Shown: positions 52,164 to 63,000 of the stretch, piece after piece
Layout: each line of letters begins with the position of its first letter
Position numbering within the stretch: position 1 is the first letter of the stretch
Assembly: GCA_014607495.2 (NCBI GenBank)
Contig: CP053160.1
Span: forward strand, 682,001 to 746,000
DNA: 64,000 bases
Source of the DNA: Carposina sasakii
Lineage: Eukaryota > Arthropoda > Insecta > Lepidoptera > Carposinidae
Direction: 5' to 3'
Notes under the pieces: generated by a model
The model's database searches: none
Told to the model about the DNA's origin: nothing
The model's input: only the letters and a program-made list of their open reading frames with translations
Made by a program: the position numbers and the translations under genes

Positions 52164-54145
52164 AAATAAGGTAGCTTTTAACTTTGTGTGAGACTCGAGT
52201 CACATGACATGAACTACGCGCGCGCCGGTCACTCGCGACTATTTTTATTGAATTTGTTTATTTTTGTATTGGCATTCCTTTCGAATTCTTTTGACTTAAT
52301 ATATTTGCTACTGCAAGTTATTCGTAATTTAATTGTTAAGTTATGACATAATTATAATTAAGTATTTGATATTATAGTATGGTGGTTGTTTTATTTGCTC
52401 GCGAGTCAAATGTACAAGAATACGAGACTTAAAAAATCATAAAAAAATTGTTGATTGAAAACGTTCTTGATTGTTACAAAGTTAAATAAAATTATATACA
52501 TTCACGAAGTACAATTACAATATATTAGTCTGGTAGCGCTCTTTAATTTATAATCAGGAATAAAACAAAAAAATATCATATTGACCATATCATTTATTAT
52601 CATCATACATAAACAAAACAGAATTAAATACTTATCAATCCTCTTTATTTACAATATATTTTACATTCACATTATTTCCTAACTATCCTATATCTGTTTA
52701 CAGATAAATAAAAAAGGTGCTGAACACTTTAGCACTAGATATCACGTGGCTCGCGGCCATCTTACAAATTATTTGTTTTGCACATGCCACTATATTGTTC
52801 ATTTACTTATACTAGCTAACTGGTGGAAGGGATATTGCGTTTTCTATTCTCCTGTGCGGAATAAATTACTAATTGTATAAGAGGACCCTTGATTTACTTT
52901 GAAAAATCATAAATACGAACATTATATACGGATTTTTATACTATGTCTAGAATTTAGTTTCGTAATAAAAAGATGTGGTTATAGAGATTGCCCTCGACAT
53001 CCACATATAAACAAACATACAAAACACGCGCATACAATTTACAATATTAATATTATTATGATTTGATTTATTTATGTTAAAAATAAACTGACAATAGTGC
53101 ACATGAAGAAGTTGTAGGTAAACAGCTTTAGTTAGATATCTATTCGAATTAATTATTTTTCCCCTAACTACACATTAGTGTACATTAATGTACTATTTTA
53201 AGCAAGACAGTGACACAACAGGCAAGTTTACCTAAACTTTTGTTCAAATAAACAATTATAATTGAAGTTAATCTAATAAAACCCTTTTAACTTTTCACAG
53301 CCCGTAGTCTGCTGTAAAGCTGTCTTGTTTAAAACGTAAAACATGTATGGTTTTTCTATGAGAGAAGTTCACTGTACACTTTTGAAAATGAAATTAGAAC
53401 GAAGTGCTAATATGAAACAAATAAATCTTCATCTCTTGCTCATGTTTTTCCTGGATATTGTGACAGACGGACGGACAGACTGACAGATGCACTATAAGGA
53501 TTCTGTTCGCTTTCTTGTCCATAAACATTTTCTTTTCAATTATTTCTCTTTAAAACCGGTCATTAATTGGTAGCAATTAAAACACAAGCAAGAGACGGAA
53601 CTTGACATAATATGTACAATATTTTCACTATTTTACACTTCTATCTAGCTCTGGCTTAAGTTGAACACTAATTTGGTTAACAAGTTGCAAACTGAAGCAC
53701 ATTTGCTACGTGTGTACCCCAACCCTTACAAACCATCTCTTATTATTTATGCTCCTAAATATCTCTTTTTATTTATGCTCCTAAGGTTTATTTACTTGGA
53801 TATACCTAATAACATTTCTTTCATGCATACAAGATGAACATTGTCAGTTACAGACAGGGCTTTAAAATGGTTTAAGAAAATAAGGCGTGGCACTCCGGAG
53901 TTTTTCACGATCTCTTTTTAATTACTTTACAATAATTTAACAATTTCTGTGATTGTCAGCTGGCGCATTAAACACAACAACGTATATAAAATACGCCAGC
54001 GTTTTCCTTTCTATTGACGTTTCCTTCGTACAGTATCAGTTCCGCTGTAGGATATATATTTCTGTCTAATTAAGATTCTCACCGGAGACCCAAATCTTAT
54101 TTTCATGAACCATGTATGTATATAAATTTTGGCCCTCTTATTATT
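52164..54145. other. Convergent 3' region between SMC1 and rabaptin
   Basis: No coding exon on either strand. An AATAAA at 52,485-52,490 could end SMC1 transcripts. TTTATT sites near 52,590 and 52,645 could serve rabaptin on the minus strand, giving it a long 3' UTR. A (GGAC)n-like microsatellite (GACAGACGGACGGACAGACT) lies at about 53,462. The rest is plain AT-rich sequence. Confidence 0.45.
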
Positions 54146-54146
54146 T

Positions 54147-54417
54147 ATACAGGATGTAACAAAAGGGGTATGTTAAACGAAAAGCTATGTAAATAGCCCA
54201 CTAAAAGGAACCTACCCAAAAAATTTCAGACTCGAAATCACATGTTTATTTTTTCAGATAGTATGGAGAATTCCCAAACAAACAACTCAGGAATGTTCAT
54301 ACAATGTTGAAAAATAAACATGTCATTTCGAGTCTCAAATTTTGGAAATAGGTTCTCTATAGTGGGCTAATTACATAGCTTTTCGCTTAACATACCCTTT
54401 TTGTTACATCCTGTATA
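54147..54417. mobile_element. Palindromic MITE family Y, copy 3
   Basis: TACAGGATGTAACAAAAGGG at the left and CTTTTTGTTACATCCTGTAT at the right, with arms carrying GTTAAACGAAAAGCTATGTA. Best-preserved copy of the three, in the 3' flank of the rabaptin gene. Confidence 0.78.
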
Positions 54418-54431
54418 GCAAATGAGTATTG

Positions 54432-54600
54432 TAAGAGACGATTAAGGGATTCCGGGAGGTAGGCAGCAGCGTCTCCCGTATCCACAACATAGTCCGAAAA
54501 TCACTGGTTCACCAACCCACCTGCCTACCGTGATGACAATATGCAGAAACCCGCCTTGTGGCGTGCCTACGTCCAGCAGTGGACTCCAATAAGCTGACGT
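54432..54600 (+). repeat. RTE-tail / SINE-like repeat
   Basis: Contains TTCCGGGAGGTAGGCAGCAG and ends CCTACGTCCAGCAGTGGACT. It ends about 14 bases beyond the rabaptin stop codon, so it lies in the rabaptin 3' UTR in antisense. Confidence 0.65.
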
Positions 54601-54613
54601 GTGTGTAGTGTAC

Positions 54614-57600
54614 CTAATCGGGTTGTTTCGGCGCCTCGGTGCTGAAGTAAGGCGCGGCATGTGGCGTCAGCAGTGTGCGACAGAGACGGCAGACTCTAGC
54701 CGGCATCCGTCTCGGCCCGCTCTCCACCGTACACGATACGCAGTTACCGCAGAAAATGCGTCCGCAGTGCCGGCAGTGAATCTGGAGATACAGTAGTTTG
54801 TTACCCTCTTACTTTGCGTATGTTTGCGTCACCTTTACTTGGTTTTCTGGAAGAAATCTCTTGAAGAGACAAGAACGACATTGTACAGTTCTCCTATACA
54901 CTGAGATTGTAATATTTTTTATTTATGTGTGTACTATAAAGAATAAGAGTATACAGGATGTTTTTTCGTTGCCACCCTTAACGAAGGTACGTACTCTATA
55001 CATTATGAAGTAAGTTTATGCTAAAAATTAATGCTGGGAAACAATGTAAATTTTTTGAAAAAAAAAAAAAAAAAAAAACTTGATCGGTTGAAATTTATAC
55101 TAATATCTTGGGAACCAGACACTTCCCAGGTATGCTTCCATGGAGAAAAATGATCGTGATGATGAGGAGATTCCGTAGTTTTAGGGAACGTTGACGACTA
55201 AAAAACATCCTGTATAACGGAGCCATTTACCGGATACCAACATAACCAGTACAAATCATAAAATGCGTTATAGAAGTTTTTCTCGTCGAGTCAGTATGAA
55301 CATTTCATAGGCATACCTTATTATTTATATATACCTTTTACTACCTACCCATAGTTTATATAAAACTTAGCCCTACGGTGTAAATTTTCCTTTAATAGAC
55401 CACGGTGAGATAAGTAACTATGTACTATAATCTGAGAGATCAACGACAAAACCGGGCCCCACGTTGGGCGCCAACCTCATCCCACCTCCGACTACCCTCC
55501 TACACTTGCCTTCTTCTTGGGCTGGTTGAGCGGCGCGCGGCACTCGGGACACTCGCTGACGTCATCGTCGTGTTGCCATCGCACCTCCGTGTCTGCCTCG
55601 CGCAGGCGCTGTAACTGTACCTGGCGGACATAGACAATATACGACTAATACTATAAATCACAAGCGTGGCGTTGGACGCCCTCCGGCTAGATGGACCGAT
55701 GACTTAAAGAGGACGGCTGGTAGTGACTGGATGTCAAAAGTGCGAGATCGAGCCGTCTGGTGTACTTTGGGGGAGGCACACGTCCAACAGTAATAGCAAT
55801 AGGCTGACGACGACTATAAATGCCAAAGTAACTCTGTCTGTTTGTTCCGCTATCACGCCAAAACTACTATACCTATTTAAATGAAATTTAGTACACAGGC
55901 AGTCTACAGCCTGGGATAGGATATAGGCTACTTTTTAACCTAGGTAATTTCGACATTTTGTTTTATCTGCAATCCACGCGGACGGAGTCTTGGGCGTCCA
56001 GTAGCCCTCTGGACCCTCTGGTAGTGCTATAAAGGACATCATGCAACCAGTTACCTATCTATTTCGAAGCTAGCACATTATACCACAGAATAAATACCTG
56101 TAAAGACTGCGACAGCCTCACGAAGTCCTGCTGCACTTTCTCGCTGTTGTCGAGTTCCGTCTGCAGCGAGGACACACGCGACCGCAGCTCCATGACCGAC
56201 GTCTGCAGACGTTTCTGAGGGAAGTACATGTGTAATGTTAGCACATCATCATTTTCATCATCATCATTTACAGCCCTGAGAAGTTCACTGTTGAACATAG
56301 GCCTCCCGCAACAACCTCCACTCCGACCGGTCGGAAGCAGCCTGCATCCAACCGACGCCCGCGAACTTGGCCATGTATGAAGAACAATATGAAAGTTGAT
56401 GTAGCGAAAGAGGTGTCAGGACCGTGGCAAATGGAGGTCTATGATCTCTCGCTACCCCTCCGTGAAAAGACGTGATTTTATGTACCTACTATGAACAGAC
56501 AGATCAGCAGCATCTCTTTCCGTGCATGTCGACTAAGGAACTTGGGCATCCTCTTAAACGACGGGGTAGCAACTTGTCACTAGTTTACTTACATCAATCC
56601 CCGCTCCATTTAGCGTGGCTGTGTTCTGACTGCCCCATTTCAGTTACTCGTCTACATACCTTATCCTCGAGTAGAGTTTCGATCATATCGTTAGAGGATC
56701 GCAGCTTGTTCCCGAGCTCCTGCATCTGTTCCCGCTCCGTCTGCAGCATGTCCAGCTCTTGGCTGCAATGAGATGACGGGGTTACATGGAGGAATCTTTG
56801 TGAACAAACTTGAGGACGCATTGATAAATTACATAGCTATTTATATTTTTTTAATGTTTATAAGGGGAAAATGCCTACGTCCAGCAGTAGACTACAATAC
56901 GCTGAAGAAGAAGAAGTGTCGATATAAAAGGGGATTAATGTTTGCGCGTGCGCACGCTGCAGCTCGCCGTCCTGGCGCAGCACGGCGGCGGTCCGCTCCT
57001 GCAACACTCACGTGGCAGCGGAGGCGGTCCGCTCCTGCAACACTCACGTGGCAGCGGAGGCGGTCCGCTCCTGCAACACTCACGTGGTAGCGGAGGCGGT
57101 CCGCTCCTGCAACACTCACGTGGTAGCGGAGGCGGTCCGCTCCTGCAACACTCACGTGGTAGCGGAGGCGGTCCGCTCCTGCAACACTCACGTGGTAGCG
57201 GCGGCGGTCCGCTCCTGCAACACTCACGTGGTAGCGGAGGCGGTCCGCTCCTGCAACACTCACGTGGCAGCGGCGAGCTGCGCGCGCGCACGCTGCAGCT
57301 CGCCGTCCTGGCGCAGCGCGGCGGCGGCCTGCTCCTGCAGCGCTGCGCGCGCGGCGCAGTCGGCAGCTATGGCTCGCTCTCGCCCCACGCATGCGCACAC
57401 GAGCCGCTCGCGCTGCTGCAGGCATAGCTCCTGCAGCTCCTGTGGTACAAGCACCAGACTTAGAGCGCTTGTAAACGTGAACGTGCATTTATGCAAAAAA
57501 ATGCGATATAATATTTTGGGAACCAGACACTTCTCAGAGGTTCGTGATGATGAGGAGAATCACTTGGTCGCGTGTTGACACAACAACGCGCGTCGGTACG

Positions 57601-60600
57601 ATCGACTTCATTACCTATTTGGTTTATTATCATGTTAATATGTCCTTGTTTGTTACTGTTAATTGTTATTCATTTAGCTATTCTACTGCCCAAGTATTTA
57701 TTTTACGACCCGTTTAATATTTTTTAAGACCCATTTTTGTTTACTATACTGCTAAGTTTTAACTGCCGAACTTGTTATTAAACATGCATTGTAATATTTT
57801 CTACTTACCAAAACTACCATTTATAACAGCCCAGTTAAATCAGTGCCTATTTATTATAAGTCCAGGACTTAATTTATATAACGAATTTGCATTATACATA
57901 GGGTTGTGGGGGTAATGTCATAATTTTCAATTGGTTTCATATTTAAAAAATGGACTTTCCCATCCAACTCTGAAGGCTTACTGCTAGCTTATTTGACACT
58001 AAATCAAATCGCAATTTCACAGATTGGTATTATTTTAATTGTTAATTCTAGTAAGCATAGATATAACATTTAAATCCGCAGGGCTATTACGTTATTTATT
58101 AGGCAATGCGTCATCGAAGGTTTATCGATGCACTCACAATTTTCGCATTGCTTTCGCTTCGGTTTTGCTACTACAAGGTAGGTAGTAGGTATACAGTTAA
58201 TGTGACTCACCGCTACATTATCAGGGAGGTCAATGAGTTCGTTCTGCATTTCCTCGGCAGTCTTCAGATACGCTCCGACCAACATTTCGTTATCCTTTTC
58301 TAAACTGAAACAAACATTTTATTAGACCGTAGTCTGTGTCTCTATGAAAGGACAAAGGATAATAGGGAAAAAAAAATTTGTAAAGTGTTTTTTCGTGTGT
58401 TTATGCTAGCTTTTTCGTAGACAGATATGAATTATTTCTCGTGAAAAAATCTTGCCACACGCGTCAATGTGCATTTGTGCAGATTGAGGAGATTCCGTAG
58501 TTTTCGGGAAAATTGACGACCCAAAATCACCCTGTATACATAATTAGAAGAAACTTAAGAGTTCCTACGCGTAAATTGTCTCTTTCTGAAATTCCCGTGG
58601 GAATTAGGGGAAATCCTTTCTTATCGGATGATTACGTCATACAAAAAACTCGTCTGTAACAGTTTCCGAGTTGATATGTGTGCTGTGACCTTTGGGTCAC
58701 ATCTCAACTTTCCTATTTAGCCCCTTCCCCATCTATACAGTACTCCGCTATCCGGGAGCACTTCCGCAGGTTTCATGGTTTATAATTATACCACGTTTTC
58801 GAAATAGTGATAGTAAAAATTAGCACACTTGTGTTTGTAAGATATGAGTGACGTTTGACCTTTTTTTCATGTTGACCTATTACAATTATCTTTAGGATGA
58901 TGCCTAATAAAAAACCTAATTTCGTTCTTTGAGATTCTTTCTTCTTTTAAATAATTCCCCCCTCACCTGTCCAGTTTCCCCTGCAGCGTCTCCCTGGTAA
59001 CCGTGAGCGCGGTGACGGCCCGCAGCGCGCGCTGCGCCGCCTCCCGCGCCTCCGCCTCGGCCGCCGCCCCCCGCTCCGCCGCCGCCGCGAGCGCCGCCTG
59101 TAACGTATCCAGCGCGTCCGCCGCCGCGCCGCGCTCCGCTTGCCACGTGCGCACCGTCTCGTCGTGCAGCGAGCGCACGCCTTCTAGTTCTTCCGTCGCC
59201 TGCGCGTCCAAATGTTTGCGTCAATATGATGAGGGGAAAAATGTACGGTCGATTTGAGAAAACTTATTTTTTGAAGAACCTATATTAACAAAAATCTTGG
59301 TATATCTGCGACCTGGTTGAAATTTGAGACCGCCCAAACGTAAAGTAAGATCATTGGCTGAAATTGGTCCATCATGCGTCCAGCTGGCTTTATAGTCAAT
59401 ATTATGACGCCATTTTGTGATTTTACATGTTATAGCGTCATCATCACTCACCATCTTTAGAGTGTGCTCTTTGTCCCACGCCGCCATCATCAACACCATT
59501 CATCATCGTCCATCATCATCATCACTCGCAACCATCATCCATCATCATCACTCGCCGCCATCCTCATCATCACTCACCATCACTATCCTCAAATCACTCA
59601 CCATCATCTTCATCATCACTTGCCATCATCATCATCACTCACCATTCTCAGCGCGTGCTCCTTGCACCGCGCCTTCTCCCTTGCCGCCTCGGCCTGCGCC
59701 TGCTCATCAACTAACTGTCGCTCGTAGTTCAAACACATGGAACACTGACGACCCTCTAGAGAAAACAAGTTACATCAGTCTTACTCACACTTTCTGGTCA
59801 AGCTCCAATGGCTACATAAATTAATTATGATGTATCATTCGAAGCTCCAGAGTCATGTAGTAAGTATTATACAGTTGGGGGATCTCGCTCCGGTCGTGTC
59901 GGCTGTCCATCCCGTCGGACTATGAGAGTGAGGGAATAGAGAGTGCATCTGTGTTTGCGCACACACTTGTGCACTATAATATCTCCTGCGTACCTGGCCA
60001 ATCTCCGTAGAGATTGGTCGCCTTGGCCGAAATACGGTCGGAGATCATCATCATCATCATCATCATCATTATACAGTTGACAACAACAAACAATCAAGTG
60101 ACATATTCATTAGTAACAGATGTAAACAATCTGTAACAATTTACTAGCTCAGGGATGGCGAACCTTTAGTGATATACGTGCCATTTTTATGAGACAAATA
60201 TATCTATGACGTGCCATCAAATAATTTAGGCATATTGATATTATTGAACAAAAATAAAACTAAATGATATACTAGGTATTTATTAAAAATTCAAAAGTAC
60301 AATTATCGGTATGTAATGTTACTATTTTAACATATAAAAAATTGTGTTATTTCTGCTGACTCAAATAAGATGCTAAGTATTTTATGTCAGGCTCTTACTT
60401 TGTTACTTTCAGCAGAATGCAAGCTGCTGAACTAGAGTCATCTGACAAACGGTTTCGATTCCATTTTTTTATGTAATTCATTCTTATCTGTATCATTAGG
60501 CGTGCCTGAACTATTTTGTTACGTGCCAGGGGTGGCACGCGTGCCATTGGTTCGCCATCCCTGTACTAGCTCATCGTCTGAAAGAACGCCTCTGATTCCT

Positions 60601-62796
60601 TATTTGACTATTACGACATACGCGGAAGGAGATGCAGCCGATGTATTCTAGTGAAGGCCCGCATCAGCACAGGCACTATAATATTAAGATGAAAAGTACC
60701 TTGGTCGCCTTTGGCGTCGCCTGCCGAGCTAACGCCGACTGGCGCAGTGTCCGCGGGCGCTCTGTTCGATTTCTGCCACACAACAAATAACACAACCATA
60801 CAATAACAACCTCGTTTCAACTTTAGTTTTGTACGACAGTTCGTCCTTTATCGAGGGTTTTTCTAAACAATCAGCGTGATTCATACGTTAATAAAAACAA
60901 ATCTAGACTAGTTGGGAGTCTGTCTAGACCTATATTAACTAGACTAAGAGTCTAAAATAAGAATTAACAAAGGGCGTGATGATGGAGGAAAATAATAATT
61001 ATAATAATTCAATGTGGCACTGCGACCGTCAATGTAGCTGCGCAGTATGGAATGACATTTATTTTGTCTTAGATGGCTCCTCTACAACTTTACAGCCACA
61101 AAAATCCGCGTAAGTGTTTTGTAATGTAATTAAATAATACCTTGTAACAAGACATACTAAACGCACGCACGCTCAGACTCGTCTACATCTGCACACGCAT
61201 TACGCACACACTCGCACGCCGCGATGGTATAAATGCGACCGCACTGGCGACGACAATCATTCTTTAGCTAGATGTCTTCAGAGTACGATAGCTCAGCGGT
61301 CCGCTCTGAAGGCCACACTTGCTGGTTATAGATGCCCCGCGTCGTAACCAACAAGACAGAATAGGAGGCAATAGGGGATGCTGTATGCTCCGCGTCCACC
61401 CCTATTTCCTACGTAGGGATGAAATAATATATACCAAGTATATGTATAAGTCCAGTACCTATCAATATAGAGATACCTACATGTAACCGTGGTTTTCATA
61501 ATAAACCCCCTACAACCTGTAATTAACACGTAAAGAGCATACCAGTGCTTCCTGTAGCTGTGTGTCGGTGTCTCTGAGCTTCTCCTTCAGCGCCGTGATC
61601 TCTTGTTTCAGCGGGTTTATTATAGAGTCCTGTTCACCGTCCTCAGAGGTCTGTGAAACGACAGTTTCGATACTAAATAAATTGCTACCAAGGGACCCTT
61701 CACACCCTTCTACGGAACCCTTATTGTCTGTACTTGTACGACTGACTGTCGTCTGTCTGTCACAGTCAATTTTCCCTGAATCTACTGGATTAAATTAGGT
61801 GGAATTTGAAAGGTTAGAGAGATATGTAAAGCCCTCGTCAAACAGAAAGCGTATATAAAGCGCGTACAAAGATCACCGACATAGCTCAACGGTCCAGCAA
61901 TCTGAAGTGGCAATGGGCAGGGCACATAGCTCGAAGAACTGCTGGCCGATGGAGTCGGAAAGTTCTAGAGTGGATACCACGTTTCGGCAAACGCAGCGTG
62001 GGATGGTCACCCGTGAGGTGGACGGACGACCTGGCCAAGTTCGCGGGCGTCGGTTGGATGCAGGCTGCTTCCGACCGGTCGGTATGGAGGTTGTTGGGGG
62101 AGGCCTATGTCCAGCAGTGGACTTCCCAGGGCAAATGATGAACGATGATGATGACGATACGATATCCACGATGGTCATGCTAGGGGGGCAGTACAGTAAA
62201 TATAATAATGTTTGGCTTAGGTTTTGATTTATAACGCGGACGAGCGTGAAATTTTCACTCACATCTCTCTGAAGCATACATATGTATACATACCACAGTG
62301 TTCCCAAAATGGGATAGCCAGAATCGCAAGTTCATAAAGGACAGTCATGTTTAACATAGTGGGGACAGACGTAAATGAGAGAATGCCCGACTTTCTTAGT
62401 CAACTCTCACGACATGCACGGAAGGAGATGCAGCTGATGTATTCTAGTTAAGCCCATTATCAGAGCAGGCGCAGCCCTGTACATGCTTACCACCACGTTT
62501 AATAGGGTCAAGACACACTGTTAACACCCGACGCGACAACACGTCGAAAATATATGGCGCGTGGGATACTGTGAGGTGTTACTAATGTGTCATGCGCCGT
62601 ATAAAATGTATGTGATCGTGTCGTCACGTCGGGTGTTAACAGTGTGTGTTGAGACAAGACTCCTGACCCTTACCTTCTTGGCGGGCGGGTCGTCAGTGTC
62701 TGCGCCGAGCTTGCGCGCCAGGCTGCGCACGAGCGTGGCCGGCGCCAGCGACGCGTCCTGCCACAACGCGCGCGCAACGCCCGCGGTATAGTACAT
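54614..62796 (-). CDS. Rabep1: Rabaptin-5-like Rab5 effector with C-terminal FYVE finger
   Basis: Minus-strand exons read: 62796-62674 (5' edge uncertain), 61650-61543, 60772-60700, 59755-59643, 59199-58967, 58304-58211, 57439-57264, 56762-56660, 56214-56098, 55620-55510, 54781-54614. Together 1,419 bases, 472 residues if the ATG at 62,796 is used; human RABEP1 is longer (about 860) and more N-terminal exons may lie beyond the window. Rabaptin binds Rab5-GTP on early endosomes and promotes fusion. Landmarks match rabaptin in order: EITALKEKLRDT, a CSMCLNYERQL motif, coiled coil, SLQTELDNSEKVQQDFVRLS and QLQRLREAD. The last two exons add a FYVE zinc finger: W-x-H-DDDVSECPEC, then KKIHCRHCGRIFCGNC and RVCRLC, which would bind PtdIns3P. 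The intron inside it begins with GC (AAG|GCAAGT), a known minor donor type. Two exons have duplicated donor-side copies. No break is seen. Confidence 0.85.
54950..55216. mobile_element. MITE family X, shortened copy
   Basis: ATACAGGATGTTTTTTCGTT at the left and CTAAAAAACATCCTGTAT at the right, with an A18-like run at about 55,061. Last rabaptin intron. Confidence 0.7.
55655..55815 (+). pseudogene. RTE-type LINE C-terminal end
   Basis: Translates to PPARWTDDLKRTAGSDWMSK followed by VRDRAVWCTLGEAHVQQ, the final part of an RTE-type ORF, then AATAGGCTGACGACGAC. Confidence 0.65.
56230..56370 (-). pseudogene. RTE-type LINE 3' end
   Basis: The minus strand reads AKFAGVGWMQAASDRSEWR, then EAYVQQ and a GATGATGATG tail. 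Close to the longer copy at 61,880. Confidence 0.65.
56375..56482 (+). repeat. LINE tail fragment
   Basis: GAAGAACAATATGAAAGTTG and TCTCGCTACCCCTCCGTGAA match the end of the LINE at 30,780-30,900 with changes and a deletion. Confidence 0.5.
56991..57263 (-). repeat. 36-bp minisatellite copied from a rabaptin exon end and its donor
   Basis: On the minus strand the exon ends GCTCGCCGCTGCCAC|GTGAGTGTTGCAGG. The 36-bp unit CCAC|GTGAGTGTTGCAGG plus AGCGGACCGCCTCCGCTA repeats eight times. Beyond the array, 56,955-56,990 is another copy of the exon interior (CTGCGCCAGGACGGCGAGCT). Each unit has a donor and, 13 bases on, a CAG resembling an acceptor. Confidence 0.95.
57480..57560. repeat. MITE family X fragment
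   Basis: Contains GTGCATTTATGCAAAAAAAT and TTTTGGGAACCAGACACTTC, the middle of family X. Confidence 0.55.
57590..58200. other. Rabaptin intron, AT-rich
   Basis: No gene is seen. The stretch at 57,900-58,060 is similar to 29,390-29,560 (TTTCATATTTAAAAAATGGAC against TTTCACATTTGAAAAATGGAC), so both are copies of an unclassified dispersed repeat. 58,125-58,165 holds the GCATTGCTTTCGCTTCGG-type repeat also seen near 290. Confidence 0.45.
58381..58541. repeat. MITE family X fragment
   Basis: GTTTATGCTAGCTTTTTCGT to AAAATCACCCTGTATACA; internally deleted copy in a rabaptin intron. Confidence 0.55.
59420..59642 (-). repeat. Diverged copy of a rabaptin exon end plus (CATCAC)n tract
   Basis: The exon at 59,755-59,643 ends on the minus strand CAAGGAGCACGCGCTGAGAATG|GTGAGTGATGATG. 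A related sequence AAAGAGCACACTCTAAAGATG|GTGAGTGATG lies at 59,449-59,480. Between them is a CATCATCAC-type microsatellite with repeated CACTCACCAT, which is the donor side in reverse. It looks like an older, decayed version of the exon-edge duplications. Confidence 0.7.
59870..60075 (+). repeat. SINE-like repeat with (CAT)n tail
   Basis: Contains GAGAGTGCATCTGTGTTTGC, CACTTGTGCACTATAATATC and GGCCGAAATACGGTCGGAG, then (ATC)n. I recognise this as a common moth SINE type; the class name is not certain. Confidence 0.6.
60150..60563. mobile_element. hAT-like MITE, 414 bp, 8-bp target duplication
   Basis: Ends CAGGGATGGCGAACC and GGTTCGCCATCCCTG, flanked by TACTAGCT on both sides (60,142-60,149; 60,564-60,571). 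No coding. Rabaptin intron. Confidence 0.88.
61880..62165 (+). pseudogene. RTE-type LINE 3' end
   Basis: Translates to LKWQWAGHIARRTAGRWSRK, VGWSPVRWTDDLAKFAGVGW and LLGEAYVQQWTSQGK, the RTE C-terminus, followed by GATGATGATGAC. It is 5' truncated and in a rabaptin intron. Confidence 0.75.
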
Positions 62797-62871
62797 CGCA
62801 CACACACACTAACGGCCGCATATCACCGTAAAACTATTGATAACTGCTTTTGTAGCGTACCGTATAGTACC

Positions 62872-63000
62872 ATCAGCCCATTGCAGTCCACTGCTGGACG
62901 TAGGCCTCCCCCAGAGCACGCCACACGGCTCGATCTCCCGTTTTTGTCATCCAGTCACTACCAGCCGAACTCTTAAGTCATCGGTCCGTCTGGCCGAAAT
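62872..63000 (-). pseudogene. RTE-type LINE 3' end, minus orientation
   Basis: The plus strand reads CCCATTGCAGTCCACTGCTG, ACGTAGGCCTCCCCCAGAGC and CATCCAGTCACTACCAGCCG, the complement of the end seen at 55,655. Confidence 0.6.

Noticed and set aside
56892..57578. Gly/Arg/Ser-rich repeat proteins of up to about 200 residues
   Set aside because: Product of the 36-bp array and GC-rich exon read in wrong frames; the true exon is 57,439-57,264 on the minus strand.
59003..59257. Ala/Ser-rich plus-strand frame
   Set aside because: Antisense of a GC-rich rabaptin coiled-coil exon (59,199-58,967).
59460..59645. Possible CRISPR-like array of CATCATCAC units
   Set aside because: It is a simple microsatellite in an animal intron with irregular units and no unique spacers.
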